NCBI GenBank assembly: GCA_950295325.1
Contig: OX485803.1
Location: 26,722,001 to 26,786,000 of the forward strand
From: Polytrichum commune
Lineage: Eukaryota; Streptophyta; Polytrichopsida; Polytrichales; Polytrichaceae
Direction: 5' to 3'
Length of the DNA: 64,000 nt
A program made the position numbers and the translations under genes. The first letter of the stretch is position 1. Each line of letters begins with the position of its first letter. A model generated the notes under the pieces. The model saw nothing but the letters and a program-made list of their open reading frames with translations, did no database searches and was not told the DNA's origin. Shown in pieces: positions 19,964-31,725 of the stretch.

Positions 19964-22573
19964 ATGGATGCCGCCGCGCCGCCCACATCATCGTCGTCGT
20001 TGCTAGCGCCGGCCCCGTCCGTGTCGTTGAGGCCGGGGGGAGGGAGATCGTTGTCGTTCCGGCCGTTCGCGGGAGGAGGAGGAGGAGGGGCGGGGAGTCA
20101 GAATGGAGCGAAGAGTGGGGGTTTCGGAGAGGAGGCGGGGGGAAACCCTAATGCGGGGAAGTTTGTGATGAGGGCGGCGGAGAGCAGGCCAGCCAGGAGT
20201 GCCAAGGAGCGGATACGGTACACGAAAGATCGGTTGCTGCAGTTCCGCGAGGTGTGCACAGAGGCGCCGGAGGAGCTGGTGATCTCGGGGATCGATGGGC
20301 TGACGAGCGGGGGAGTGGGAGAGGATGAGTGGGGAAGGAGGGAGCCACGAGACGTGCCGCAGCCGCAGACACCCAGGCCTGTGGAGTCTGATAATAGAGA
20401 CTGGAAGGCGAGAGCACCGCCCCCGTCGCCGGCCCCTGTTCAGGAGGACAGATCGGCCTCCCGGGAGCAGCAAAGGGATAGGAATCCGAAGCAGAGAAAT
20501 GAGAGGAGTGAGCGGAATGATAGGAACGATAGGAATGATAACAGAGGGCCTCGGGATCAATCCAATTCCTCCCAGCCTCAGGCCCAGACACGACAGCCGG
20601 AGAACGTCCCTCAGGGTCCAGCTCCGGCAATCGTCAAGGCCGCCAATCCCTGGTCGGCCAGGAGAGGCGCGGAATCAGAGAAAGAGAAGGTATACAGAAC
20701 CGTTAAGGGTATTCTGAACAAGCTGACGCCTGAGAAGTACGACGTGTTGGTTGAGCAAACGATGCAGGCCGGGATTTCCACGGCAGAGATTCTACAGGGC
20801 GTGATTAAACTCATATTCGACAAGGCGGTGTTGGAGCCGACTTTCTGTGCCATGTATGCACAGTTGTGTGTGCATTTGAGCAAGGAACTCCCGGAGTTTC
20901 CTTCCGAGCAAGCTGGGGAGAAGCCAATTACGTTCCGTAGGGTTCTTCTGAACACGTGTCAGGAGGAGTTCGAGGGTGCCGACGCCATGAGGGAGGAGAT
21001 GAAGCAGATGACCAAACCTGAGCAGGCAGCTGAGCGTGCCGAAAAGGAGAGGAGAGTGAAACTACGAACCCTTGGAAACATCAAGCTGATTGGTGAGCTC
21101 TTCAAGCAGAAGATGTTGCCAGAGAAGATTGTGCATGCCTGCATTCAGGAGCTTTTGGGCTCTGATTCCAGAGCCATCCCTGCGGAGGAGAACGTGGAAG
21201 CTTTGTGCCACTTGTTCACTACCGTTGGAAAGCAGCTGGAGGAAAGTGCAAAATCAAAAGTGGCCTTTGACACCTACTTTTCACGTCTGAGGGAGATTGG
21301 CAACAGCAAGCTTCTTGCCCCTCGAATTCGTTTTATGGTGCGTGACATCCTTGATCTGAGGTCCAACAGATGGATCCCTCGGCGAGAGGAGGTGAAAGCC
21401 AAAACCATCAACGAGATCCATGCAGAGGCGGAGCAAAAATTAGGGCTTCGACCAGGAATGATGGCCCTTCGAAACGGGAGGGCACCAAACATGCCTGGGT
21501 TTATGCCAGGTGCTGGAGGGATGATGCCTGGTATGCCTGGTATGATGCCTGGGATGCCAGGAATGTCTGGAATGCCTGGAGCTCCAGGAGGCATGCCAGG
21601 TGCTCCCATGATGGGGGCGTTCATGCCAGGGATGGAAGCTGATGGATGGGAGACAGTAAGCGTGGGGCGCAAAGGAAAGCGTGACACTGCAGGAGTGCTT
21701 CCTATGCCTGCAACAGGAGGCCTAGGCGGCATGGGTGGTCCGATGCCAGGGATGGGTGGCCCTCAGGCACGATATGGTGCACCTGCAATGCGGAGTGCAG
21801 TTGGTCCTAGGGTTCTGCCTCAAGGAAGTGCTGGACTTGGTTTCTTAGGTAAACCTAGTGCTTTGCTAGGAAGTGGAGCTGCCTCAATCACTGTTCCTCC
21901 CAGACAAAGCGGTCCAGCTGCAGAGCCACAGAGAACCGGATCCGGAATTGAATCTCAAGAGCCATTGAAGGAATTAGCTCGGCCACCACCACCAACCTCT
22001 CAAGCACCAGCAGCAGCTGGCCCACCATCTGCCGAATTGACGAAGAAATCAGAGTCATTATTGAAAGAATATTTCTCCATTGTGGATCTTAATGAGGCTT
22101 TACTTTGTGTACAAGAATTAAAGACTCCCTCTTTCCATGCAGAGTTCGTGAGAATTGCACTCTCGACAGGACTTGACATGCGAGAAAAGGAATGCTTGTT
22201 AGTGCTGAAGCTGTTGGTGCACCTGCAGTCGAAGGCAGTAGTTTCCAGCCAGGACCTGAGAGTAGGGGTGTTGCAGGTGGCTGAGCAGCTAGAGGATATG
22301 GCTATGGATGCACCTATGGCTCCCAAACAGTTGGGAGGTATGATTGCAGGTCTAATTTTGGCAGGAGCTTCTGAGCTAAGGCTGCTGCTTGAGGCTTGTG
22401 AGAAGGTGGAGGATGAATATCCACAGAAGGACATGTTTGCAGCTGCAATGGGGAAGTTCAAATTGAAAGATAACGAGGTACAGGTTGGTAATGTTTGCAA
22501 GAATGCATCAGTTGATCAGGAGGCTCTGTTGAGGGTGACAGAGATAAATGACGTGGCCAAGATTTTAGGTTAA
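19964..22573 (+). CDS. EIFISO4G: eIF(iso)4G translation initiation scaffold, copy 1 (single coding exon)
   Basis: An uninterrupted 869-residue frame. An eIF(iso)4E-binding motif of YxxxxLL type lies at residues 86-94 (YTKDRLLQF), next to the conserved RSAKERIR. An R/D/N-rich linker follows. The MIF4G domain spans about residues 243-468 ([74 protein letters not shown]) and should bind eIF4A and eIF3. A Met/Gly/Pro-rich tract lies at about 509-556. The MA3 domain starts at about 692 ([39 protein letters not shown]). This order is that of plant eIF(iso)4G, the small scaffold of the plant-specific eIF(iso)4F cap-binding complex. Absence of coding introns is unusual for this family. A close paralogue lies 26 kb downstream on the same strand. 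Confidence 0.96.
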   Translation: MDAAAPPTSSSSLLAPAPSVSLRPGGGRSLSFRPFAGGGGGGAGSQNGAKSGGFGEEAGGNPNAGKFVMRAAESRPARSAKERIRYTKDRLLQFREVCTEAPEELVISGIDGLTSGGVGEDEWGRREPRDVPQPQTPRPVESDNRDWKARAPPPSPAPVQEDRSASREQQRDRNPKQRNERSERNDRNDRNDNRGPRDQSNSSQPQAQTRQPENVPQGPAPAIVKAANPWSARRGAESEKEKVYRTVKGILNKLTPEKYDVLVEQTMQAGISTAEILQGVIKLIFDKAVLEPTFCAMYAQLCVHLSKELPEFPSEQAGEKPITFRRVLLNTCQEEFEGADAMREEMKQMTKPEQAAERAEKERRVKLRTLGNIKLIGELFKQKMLPEKIVHACIQELLGSDSRAIPAEENVEALCHLFTTVGKQLEESAKSKVAFDTYFSRLREIGNSKLLAPRIRFMVRDILDLRSNRWIPRREEVKAKTINEIHAEAEQKLGLRPGMMALRNGRAPNMPGFMPGAGGMMPGMPGMMPGMPGMSGMPGAPGGMPGAPMMGAFMPGMEADGWETVSVGRKGKRDTAGVLPMPATGGLGGMGGPMPGMGGPQARYGAPAMRSAVGPRVLPQGSAGLGFLGKPSALLGSGAASITVPPRQSGPAAEPQRTGSGIESQEPLKELARPPPPTSQAPAAAGPPSAELTKKSESLLKEYFSIVDLNEALLCVQELKTPSFHAEFVRIALSTGLDMREKECLLVLKLLVHLQSKAVVSSQDLRVGVLQVAEQLEDMAMDAPMAPKQLGGMIAGLILAGASELRLLLEACEKVEDEYPQKDMFAAAMGKFKLKDNEVQVGNVCKNASVDQEALLRVTEINDVAKILG

Positions 22574-22914
22574 GTTATTTTATCTGGTGTGGTTCAGTTG
22601 TGGTTGTGAACATTGCAAAAGCGGCTGACTTTTGGTCTTTCTGCTGTCTTTTCTGATTTTAAGGAGAAAGGTTACAGCATCCTGAATCACAAACATTATA
22701 GGATAATGTGCACAATGTTCTGAGGTGTTTTATTGCTGTAAGTTCTGTTGTCATCTCTTCGTTTACGAGACCCACGAAACTTCTTTTTGCACTGAGTTAT
22801 AGCATGTACTTTGCCTTATTAGCCCTGCTTTTGACACTTACTACAATAAAGCTGAACGATTCAGGGAGTGGCATGATGTGGTGGTTTGCTGTTGTCTCAA
22901 CCCATGGTAGTTGA
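22574..22914 (+). terminator. eIF(iso)4G copy 1 3' UTR and polyadenylation region
   Basis: The 3' flank aligns with that of copy 2: TTGTGAACATTGCAAAAG, GGTCTTTCTGC, and CTTTTTGCACTGAGTTATAG followed by CATGTACTTTGC. A canonical AATAAA poly(A) signal lies at 22845-22850, and copy 2 has one at the equivalent place. Confidence 0.7.
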
Positions 22915-25239
22915 TGTCTTGTGACTTGTTACAGTAACTGAGAAATGCCTTGACAATAGCTATATTGAATTGTTCGTATTAAAGATTTGAAGACTACTCA
23001 GGCTGGGTTCTGAATTGTCAACCCTACTACAGAAAGAAAATGGATTGCTCTTGGAATCGAATGTTCATTCACATGGCCTGTAATTGAAGGATTTACTTCC
23101 TGAAAAACTTACCAATGTTTCCATGCTTAACTGTACATGTTTCTTGTTGCCACTTTTACAAGGGAAGACTCCTCTTGGGATGTTCCCATTTTTCTAGTGG
23201 TTTGTGACATCATGATTTGGTAATCACTGCTACTAGGAATACTTCACAAAATATTGAGATGATCTAACATTCTGTTCATCATGTGTGTATCTGAGTGAGC
23301 ACATCCTTTCATTTTAGTGGATGTGGGAATATTTCATGTGTCTGGTGTAGGGCTTATCTGTGACATTACTCAGAATGCACTGTTCTATTATCCTGCCCCA
23401 CAAGTACAAGCTCTAGGAAGTTCTGTTTGAGGGTTTTTACTTTCTCCTTTGGGGTCAAGTTCAGATAATTCGCATTAACCTTCTGTTCTAGCAGGGCGAT
23501 GTAGTCCTTACCGTTCATCAGTTGCTGCAATAAGGTGATCAAAATCAAAGGAGGATTTTGCAATCTCAACTGTTAGTAAGCTTAGCATCTTGAGAACTAA
23601 GTGATGAGTGTCATCAAAGTGTTTTTTTGTGGCTTTTATTGAGTTATGAGGACACCTAGTTGTGGTTTTAGCTGTGTGAGTTTGTAACCTTGTATTTGGT
23701 TGTCGTTTTTCCTGGCACCAGAGATAGAGAAATTTAGCACCCTTTCTGACTACTATGCAGCGAGTTTAGTCATTGACTTGTATTCAGAGTGTGCACCCCT
23801 TTCTAGAACTGTCTTTGGCAAGAAGGTGCTCTGAGTACATAGGGTGCTTCCTGAGAGATTGTGTGCTTGTTATAATATGTAAAATTCTGTATTGTTAGCA
23901 GAACACTAGCTCCGTTTCTTTTTGTTGTACATCTTCTAATTGTGCTTGGAATGTTTCTGTTGCTGGGTGCAATTTTCATACCTTGCATCAGTGATTGTTT
24001 AAGGTTGAACCTGTGGGAAAGTGCCCCTAATCATCCGATAAGAGTGTCAGATCCTGACTCCTTACATGGCTAGAGCTAGGAACCTTTATCGGACCTTGCC
24101 ATTGTTTCGTTGCATCAGTGACAAGCTAACAGTTTGGGGATTCTAAAACGTGAGGACGATTATGGCATTTGGTGCAAACAAGGATCTGGCTGCTGTGAAG
24201 GTTTGCATCTTGATGTAATGAACTTGAATTATGGCTAATTGCTTTCAATCATATGAAGAAATTTAAGTTCAGAACTCAAATGGTCAGTAGAGATCACAAT
24301 TTTGTATCTTTTAAAAGATGAGCCTATGCTAGCTTTACTTGAGCTGTGTGGAAGATCCTCACACAAAATATTTTGTAGATGTCCGTACGAGTATCATTGC
24401 CAGTTCAGTGGACAGTATATTTGCTTGTACATCACAGTGGCATCACAGACCAGGCTCAGAGTGGAACCTATCAATGTTGAGATTCCACACCATTGTTGGA
24501 TAGTTGTGAATTTCAAGGAACCATCTGAAATATTCAATAGTATCCCAGCTCATTAAAGATTGACTACTAGGGGAAGGTAGGTGGATCCTGCTGGGTGAAT
24601 GCCTAGGGTTTGAGAAGATTCAAAACTATGTAGGCTATGACCACATGAAAGCTGCAGTACTTCCATTGTCACAACATGTCATTGCTGCTGATCTGGTAGT
24701 GGAAGCCTTAACCATATTAGGCAAAATAAATTACATCCTGATGTAGTTGGTGTTTAAAAATGATTCCTGGCAATTCTGAAATTGGGATGACGATTTACTT
24801 AGAGGTGAATGTAAGGGTAATTAAAGCAATGTTGAGGTACTTATTGTTGAAGAGTCTAAGTGTGCTGCCTGAGGTACAATTTTAACAGCTGATGATGAGT
24901 ATGTGTATTCAAAAGCTGAATCCGTGTGACCTTTTGGTCCTTCCACCAATTAGCTGTTACAATAAACCATAATTTTTTTTGGGTATCTATGTTTCCATAC
25001 AAATTTTCAATTGAATTCACATCAAGAGCATGGACCTCAGTACATTTGTATTGTATTTAGTGTCATATGTGTAATAATGTCATTGACCCTATTTTGAGGC
25101 ATATGCTAGGTTACACTTATGATGAACAATTTCACCGTTAGTGTCACCTAATGACATTTGATGTTCAAGTGCGCTTACTAATATATTGGCATGAGTATGT
25201 TCAATAGTATCATGAGGTGTATGCTTATGTTACACAATA
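22915..25239. other. Intergenic, with one exon-like segment
   Basis: Apart from the minus-strand exon-like stretch at 23366-23524, I recognise no gene. The base composition is more balanced than in the transposon regions, so undetected exons are possible. Confidence 0.35.
23366..23524 (-). CDS. Exon-like orphan segment, unrecognised
   Basis: The minus strand encodes QLMNGKDYIALLEQKVNANY followed by LNLTPKEKVKTLKQNFLELV and a short tail to a stop. A good acceptor (TTATTGCAG) sits immediately before CAACTG and is in phase. The peptide is amphipathic and not low-complexity, which favours real or former coding sequence. I do not recognise the family and found no convincing upstream exon. It may be the last exon of an antisense gene or a gene fragment. 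Confidence 0.3.
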   Translation of the reverse strand, partial: QLMNGKDYIALLEQKVNANYLNLTPKEKVKTLKQNFLELVLVGQDNRTVHSE

Positions 25240-28200
25240 ATTTACAAATTGGCTTAAGTGTGTACACTTGGCCTTAGCATGTTCAAGCATATCTTCCTCA
25301 TGCAAAGACACGACATTTGTCATTTGTAAGCTTGATAATGCTTTCCCCTTGCCTATACAACGCAAAACCATCATCTCAAGTGTCCCAATGTCCTATGCTA
25401 AATGTCATATTGTAAATATGTTTTCACTTCAAAAGTTATTTATGTTGATAGATGGTGTCATATTGACAATCAATAGATGTGACACTTTGAAGCCTCTAGA
25501 CATCTAGTTTAGGCCCTTCGCAAATAGAGTATGTGACACTAAATACCATAAATGGTGTAGAGATTTATAAATTCAAGGAAGAATCCTCCCTCCCCCCCCC
25601 CAAAAAAAAAGAACGCACAATCTCCTTTTCTCATGTATTTTACAGCGAGGTTCTGAATGTAATGGAATTAGTGGAAAACTCATTCAGTGGATAAGTATGG
25701 CATTAACAAATGATATGCGTTCAATTTCGTAAAGAATGACATGTAGTCTTGTCATGTAATTTTAATGCCTTTGCTAGTGCTAGGGATTTAATTCAATTAC
25801 TTTTCTTACTCAAACATATATATATATATATATATGAGTTTGTAATGAAACATTGTTTTGGATGATTGAAATTTCGATGAAAAACCACTTAGTAAATTAT
25901 AGTAATTCCAACATTGTAGATTCCGAAGCTTTTACAAGGAATGATATATAACGTTAGGTTTACATTTAGTGTTAATCACAGTACACAAGTGGTTTATAGT
26001 TAATTTTGAGCAAAAGAAATAAAATTGGTGACAGTAAATACAATAGTTAGTGTAGAGCTGTATCGAAGTGGCTTAGTGTACTTTAGAACCCTAATAAAAT
26101 CGTGTACCGAAACCGTGAAAAAAACACATATTCTCTTGTAGACTTGGCTTGCCCCATAACGGCAAAGGTTGACTACATCTTAGGCATGTAAGTGAGCACT
26201 TGGATTCTGATTCCTACCGTGTCCGAGTGAGTGAGTTTTGATAAGGTATTTGGCCCTATTGTGGGCAATTCCAACTCCACATACAAAATTTTAATGGCTA
26301 GATTGGTCTGGGAATTGTCTCATTCCATTAGCAAATGTGAGTCATAGAGATCGTTGTTTCAAGTTTCAGAATCAGAGTAGAGATGCAAAAGTTATACCAG
26401 GTCCAAGTGAATATTCTCAAGTATTTTTTTTAAGTAGGTCAGTTTTGTCCATTCAAATGTTTGTAGAAGATCACCCTAGTTATGAGCAAATAGTCCAATC
26501 TCATTGTACCACAGACTAAGCGTGACCATCGGCCACTGGTTAGAGAGAGAGAGAGCTCTTTATATATTGTGTCAGTTGGTTTTAGGGTGTGGAAACAACT
26601 TCAAGAGAGTTGTTGCTCTCTCAACAATTGACGGACGATAAGAATTAGGAAAACATTTGAACTTCACAAGTGAGATGATCCCGCAATGATTTTGTTCCCA
26701 AAAATGCTTAAACATTTGATTATTGGGAAAACATTTTTCTAACGATTGTTAGAAACACTCTAAAATAGGCATCTCTAAAACCAATCGCATGTACCGTACA
26801 TTTAAGCCCACAAATGTGTGATTGTGGTGATAGTGTTGGTTTTGGGTTATATAAGTACCTTACCAAGGATACTAAATAGTGTCCCCAACTCCACCATAAC
26901 CCCAAAAAAGAAGGATTCTAGGTAAGTACATAGTGGGACCTAGTAGTAGTCGTATAGAAGTACACCTAAAAACTACACCGCCGTTGGGAGTAGTATCTAT
27001 TCACCGAATGCAAATGACACCATCAATCAATCAATCAATTGTGGACGATGAGGTGTATATTTGTCAATATGTTAGTCTGCACGGGAATGTCCATTCATCC
27101 GGGGAACCATCTTCGATACTTTTGAGTCTTGATCAATTTCGGTAGTTGTGGTGTGGGTTTGTACTAATATTAATCTCGTATTGTCTTTTGGCTAATATCA
27201 TACGAGCTCATGGCTATGATCAAGGTGAAGTGTCTCTTAGTCATGCCAGTTGTAAAGGCTAGTGTTGTCTTTCCTAATAACATTCGGGTATCTGAATCAA
27301 ATCACGATTAAGTGTATTCTATAATTAAATAGGCTTAATTAATGTGATAAGCATACTTTTTTATTTTATTGGGTTTAATTATAATTAATTACATACGACC
27401 ACACTTAATTAGTTTGAATGTATATGAATACTTTTGTGATAGTAGAAGGCATTAACTAAAATATCATAAAATAAACATATTTTTTGCTTTATTGACGGGT
27501 TCACTTCAAAAAAGAAATCCCAATCAACTGCTTATCTACTCAATGGATGTGAACATATATATATTGGATTTTGGACCTTGAAGGTGCACTGCACTCAACA
27601 TGGGCTTTTATGGAGAAGTGCCCTTCAAGAAGAATGCAAGGGCAATGGTTTTTTCGAAGTCGGGCAAGGCGGGCCAGAAGTTTTCAGTCGGATCTAGAAA
27701 ATCTCGATTTCTTTGTGGGTCAGTTGCCCCTACCCATATCAACCTCCCCGAAAAGCTCATAGGGGGGAGGATATCGTTCGCCGTAAACAAAGTATGAAGT
27801 TTGTTTCTAGCGTGTTGCTATGTTAAATGCAAGTTGTTTGTCAATCGTGCCATAGCCAACTCACCGACTATCACAAACACTTGGCTTGGAGTTTGGACGT
27901 CAAGTAAGAGAACACAAAGCATACAACGGCGTTTAGGGTTAGACACATAAGGCCGCGTTGGAGAGGAAGGTGGGGACATTCTCAATGATGTTTGGTAACG
28001 AGGAAAGGCAAGGTGATGGTGGCACCATTCATTTGACGGAAATGTTAGATGTGTTGAGGTAGATGTGGGTATGACAACAATGAAATGAAGTGAAGTTCAT
28101 GGCGTGCTATCATGATTTCATGAGTAGACACGTTGACAACAATGGTGATGGATCAAGGTAATTTAGATAGGAAGGAATGATTAATGTCTAATGTGGTAGA

Positions 28201-28249
28201 GATTGTATTTGGAGTTGTGTAATGAACATCTAACGCCATGGATTTCATA
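25240..28249. other. Intergenic, AT-rich, small microsatellites
   Basis: Contains C10A9-type homopolymers near 25590-25610, a (TA)n tract at 25817-25838, (GA)n near 26545 and (ATCA)n near 27025. A GC-richer patch at 27570-27790 has short frames on both strands with no family resemblance. No gene is recognised. Confidence 0.4.
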
Positions 28250-30150
28250 CTAGATACTACATACCTTCACATTAGATTTCATTGAGCATGCTTTTGTCCT
28301 TGATTGTGGGAATATGTTGTAATTCTTCCTATGGTTGAGTGGTAGGTTATGTAGGCTATGTTGCTGCATGGTAACTGTAAACGCAATTTTTGGGCTATCG
28401 CCTAGCTGGAGAGCTACCATTTTCAAATTAGTGACAATTAGCGGCAATAGTCGTTTAAAGGCAAATCACCAGTGTGAAACGAGGGCGATAGTCGCTCCTA
28501 GGCGGTTGCAACTGCCTTCACCTCCCCTGCCGATAAGGAGGAGGCTGACCATCGCCAAGACAGGCTATTTTCCATTTGATAGAATCTGACATAGTCTCCA
28601 CTTAGGATAGCAATAGGCTTTAGCGACATCAGATCTCAGTGATTGAGACTGAGTGCAATTAGTCTTTCTCCGAGAGGGAGAAGCAGCAATAGACGTGTGA
28701 GAACTGAGTGATTCAGTCTCAGGCAATGTGACATTTGAATATGAGTAAAGTTTCATTTCAATGAGCAATAGTCTTGTGTGTGTGTAATGTGATTGTGATT
28801 GTGATGTGGTCGTCTGAGACTGAGGCAATTTATCTTGGGTTGAATTGAGTCTATAGTAGTAGCAAGCAGTAAAGTGTGTGTGCTTTGATATGAAAGAGAG
28901 ACGTGAGGCCAAGTATATCTTGAGAGATTCAGGCAATAGCCGTGAACACTGAGAGAGATGTATCATCCGCCGAAAGGGCGAGGAACTTTGTAATTGAGTC
29001 TGGGAGTTGCAATGGTTGAGGTCGGACTATGGCCATCGTCTTGTGAGTGAGTCGTGTCAATGAAGCAAAGGCTGATTGCCGAGAAAGAAGGGCAATAGTC
29101 TAGTGGAAGAAGGAGGAGTCGGAGTTTGAATATGGCCATAGACATGAGAGAGACTTCTCTCAGCCTGGTGCACAGGTTAAAGACTATTTGCCTGAGAGAA
29201 GGACAAAGGCAATGGCCGCAAGAAGGACAGAGAAGTGTTGGCAATTAGGCAGGGAGTGGTAGAGTCTTGGAAGCCTGTAACTTCCGTGAGGCAAGGCCTG
29301 GGCAATAGGCTGTGTCGAGAGAAGCCTGTGAGGGTAAATAGTCGAGGTTAGGGCCATCGCCTTCTCGGACAGAGAGCCGAAGTATCGAGGAAGGGCTATC
29401 GTCTGAGTCCCTTGGCTATCGCCTGTCTGTTTACTGAGAGACCTTGAGCGAGAGTTGAGAGAGGAACGTCCTGTAGGGCTATAGGCTTAGCAGGTGTTAG
29501 TCCGGTGAGAGAAAAGAGAAAGAGAACAGAGAGGCCGCTCGTGGGAGCATAGCCAAAGGCCTACTCTAAGACATTACCTGGCGTGTAGCCGTTGCAGTGG
29601 CTGCAGAGACGAGACGAGTTATTGCAGGCGTGAGTTGCAAAAGACATTACCATTTCAGGAAAGAGAAATTGCCTACTTAGTGTAAGACATTACCAAAGGC
29701 TAATACTTTCGAGCTTAAAATGTAATTAGACCTTAATCAAGGAATATCGCCTACATTGTTGATGCATTGATTATATATAATGCTGTGGGGATTTGTGTGG
29801 ACAAGTTGCCAATCAGTTGAAGATGAAGATGATGATTACAGTCTTGTGAAGATGGGCCGAATGCCTGTAAGTTAAATTAAGATGAATTAATTTGAAGTTA
29901 TTGCAAAACTCAATTCTTGTTATGCAAAGACGATGTGGTTACAAAAAGACATTACCCCGGACTTCGGTCCTGACGAATTGCCAAGGACTACTTGCCAAGC
30001 TTTTGAGCTTCACGACTGAAATAGGTCAAAGACATAGAGTGATAGAAACTTTCCCTAAAGATAGGACAGAATCACTTTTGACGGAGGAAGCACAAGGAAC
30101 CATAAGAGTGGGGAATAAGTGGAATTAAGAAGGAATGAAGGAAGAAAGAT
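28250..30150 (+). repeat. Region with recurrent GGCNATNGYC-like and AAGACATTACC motifs
   Basis: About 17 occurrences of a decanucleotide close to GGC(A/T/G/C)AT(A/C)G(T/C/G)C lie between 28393 and about 29745, roughly every 80 bp. Four copies of AAGACATTACC follow at about 29568, 29641, 29683 and 29947. The plus strand is markedly G+A rich at 28600-29560. There is no long reading frame on the plus strand. It could be the LTR or untranslated part of an unrecognised retrotransposon; I cannot place it. Confidence 0.5.
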
Positions 30151-31177
30151 CCTAAGTTGTTATTATAATCCTTAAATCCAATATGACATTAACCCTTATA
30201 GACACTATCTCGGTCTTCCTGGAGACTTTGTTCCCTGGGTTTTGTTGTTTTGAGCCATAGCAAAAACTTACTACAGTAACATTTGAAGTTAATTGTGGTG
30301 ACAATCACACTTTTGAGATCACAATTGGATTGTTGCATTGGTAACACAATGCTACTAGGTAGTGTTAATTGCATTTAGTATGGCCCTTTCCAAATTCTTG
30401 GACTTTACCGGGTTCAATATTCGGGTTTGTTGGACTCCATAACATAAGATCTCCCTTTTGAAGCATATTTACGGACACCTTTCCATGGAAGTATTTGATA
30501 GATTTAATTTTGGCTTCGCATGATGTTATGTTAATCATTTCGTGTGTTTCATCAAGTCAATGTAAGTCCTCCATGCAGGTGGCCGATACTCGCATGTGGC
30601 TATAGTCTTGAGGAGTGAGAGATGAAAAATGTAGGAATGATACATTGAGATAGGAGGGAAGCTAAGACATGACCGTTGACTTATGAGTGGTGGATGGTAA
30701 ATTGTTAGAAATTATAATTTGATTATGAGCCATAAAGAAAATGCTAGCGAATTTGATACGGTTATAGACGGAGCATATGGAAATCTCAACACGTGTGTGG
30801 GTAGTTCATGAAACGCAGAGTATGTGATAAAAAACCTTATTACCAAAGAATTTAGAAAATCCTGACAATCAAATGATTTATTTTATTATAGTATATTGCA
30901 CACACAAGTGAATGCACCCAAAATAAGACCACATATTGTCATATAATGGCATTTATGTATGATAGTGAAATACTAACTAACATGACTACTCGTGTCAACC
31001 ACACTAGCAAGCTCAAGAAGGTGCACGACCTCATTGTACGTGTACGTTGGAGCATGATCAAAATTGTCATTCTCGGAATTCATTTTGTAGAGAAATCTGA
31101 ATAGGTAGTATAGATGTTTGCAATACACCCACTTACCTTTTTCTTCCCAAAGCTCTGATGACATTTTTGTGAAGTCA
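30151..31177. other. Intergenic, no gene recognised
   Basis: No recognisable gene or repeat. A minus-strand frame at 30973-31164 has no family resemblance. Confidence 0.35.
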
Positions 31178-31540
31178 TGTCACGTTCCTCTTTCACACAA
31201 GAATAATACAATCATGAATGCACATGAAACACTAATATTGAGAACTTTCAAACTTTGTACATTCCAAAAGCTTTACAACTTAAACACAATATTGTAATTG
31301 CTATGAGCTCGAACCACCCGACCATAGGAGAAAGACAAAAGATGATCCTCTCTCCTCCCCCAAGCTCTCTCTTATACCAAAAGGCACTCCTAGTCTTATC
31401 CATCTTTATCCGTAGTTTTTAAGAGATACTTTTATAAGTCTCAAGTTTGACTAAATTTAGATTGTAGCTTCCTTATCTATATACATGGATCCTTTCACCA
31501 TGTGATCTTATTTTTAATCCCTTGACTCAATCACAGTCCT

Positions 31541-31724
31541 CTAGTTGGAATTGTCTAATTCCAACTTGACGCATTCATCTATTCGTCTGGTGGAAATTGT
31601 TTGATTCCAACTTGAATCAATCATCCATTCTTCTAGTTGAAACTATATAAATCCAACTTGATTCATTCATCCATTCTTCTAGTCAAAATTGTATCATTCC
31701 AACTAAATTTATTATTGAGAGTTG
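31541..31724 (+). repeat. Four 46-bp tandem palindromic units
   Basis: Units start at 31541, 31587, 31633 and 31679, exactly 46 bp apart. Each reads roughly CTAGTTGGAATTGTxTxATT, then CCAACTTGAxTCATTCATCC and ATTCTT. Within each unit GTTGGAATTGT pairs with the AATTCCAAC that follows, so every unit can form a short stem-loop. LTR copy 1 (18430-18530) has two such units. Confidence 0.8.
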
Positions 31725-31725
31725 T

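Noticed and set aside
31541-31724. CRISPR-like array (regular 46-bp spacing)
   Set aside because: The whole unit is repeated with no variable spacers, and the DNA is a plant nuclear LTR.
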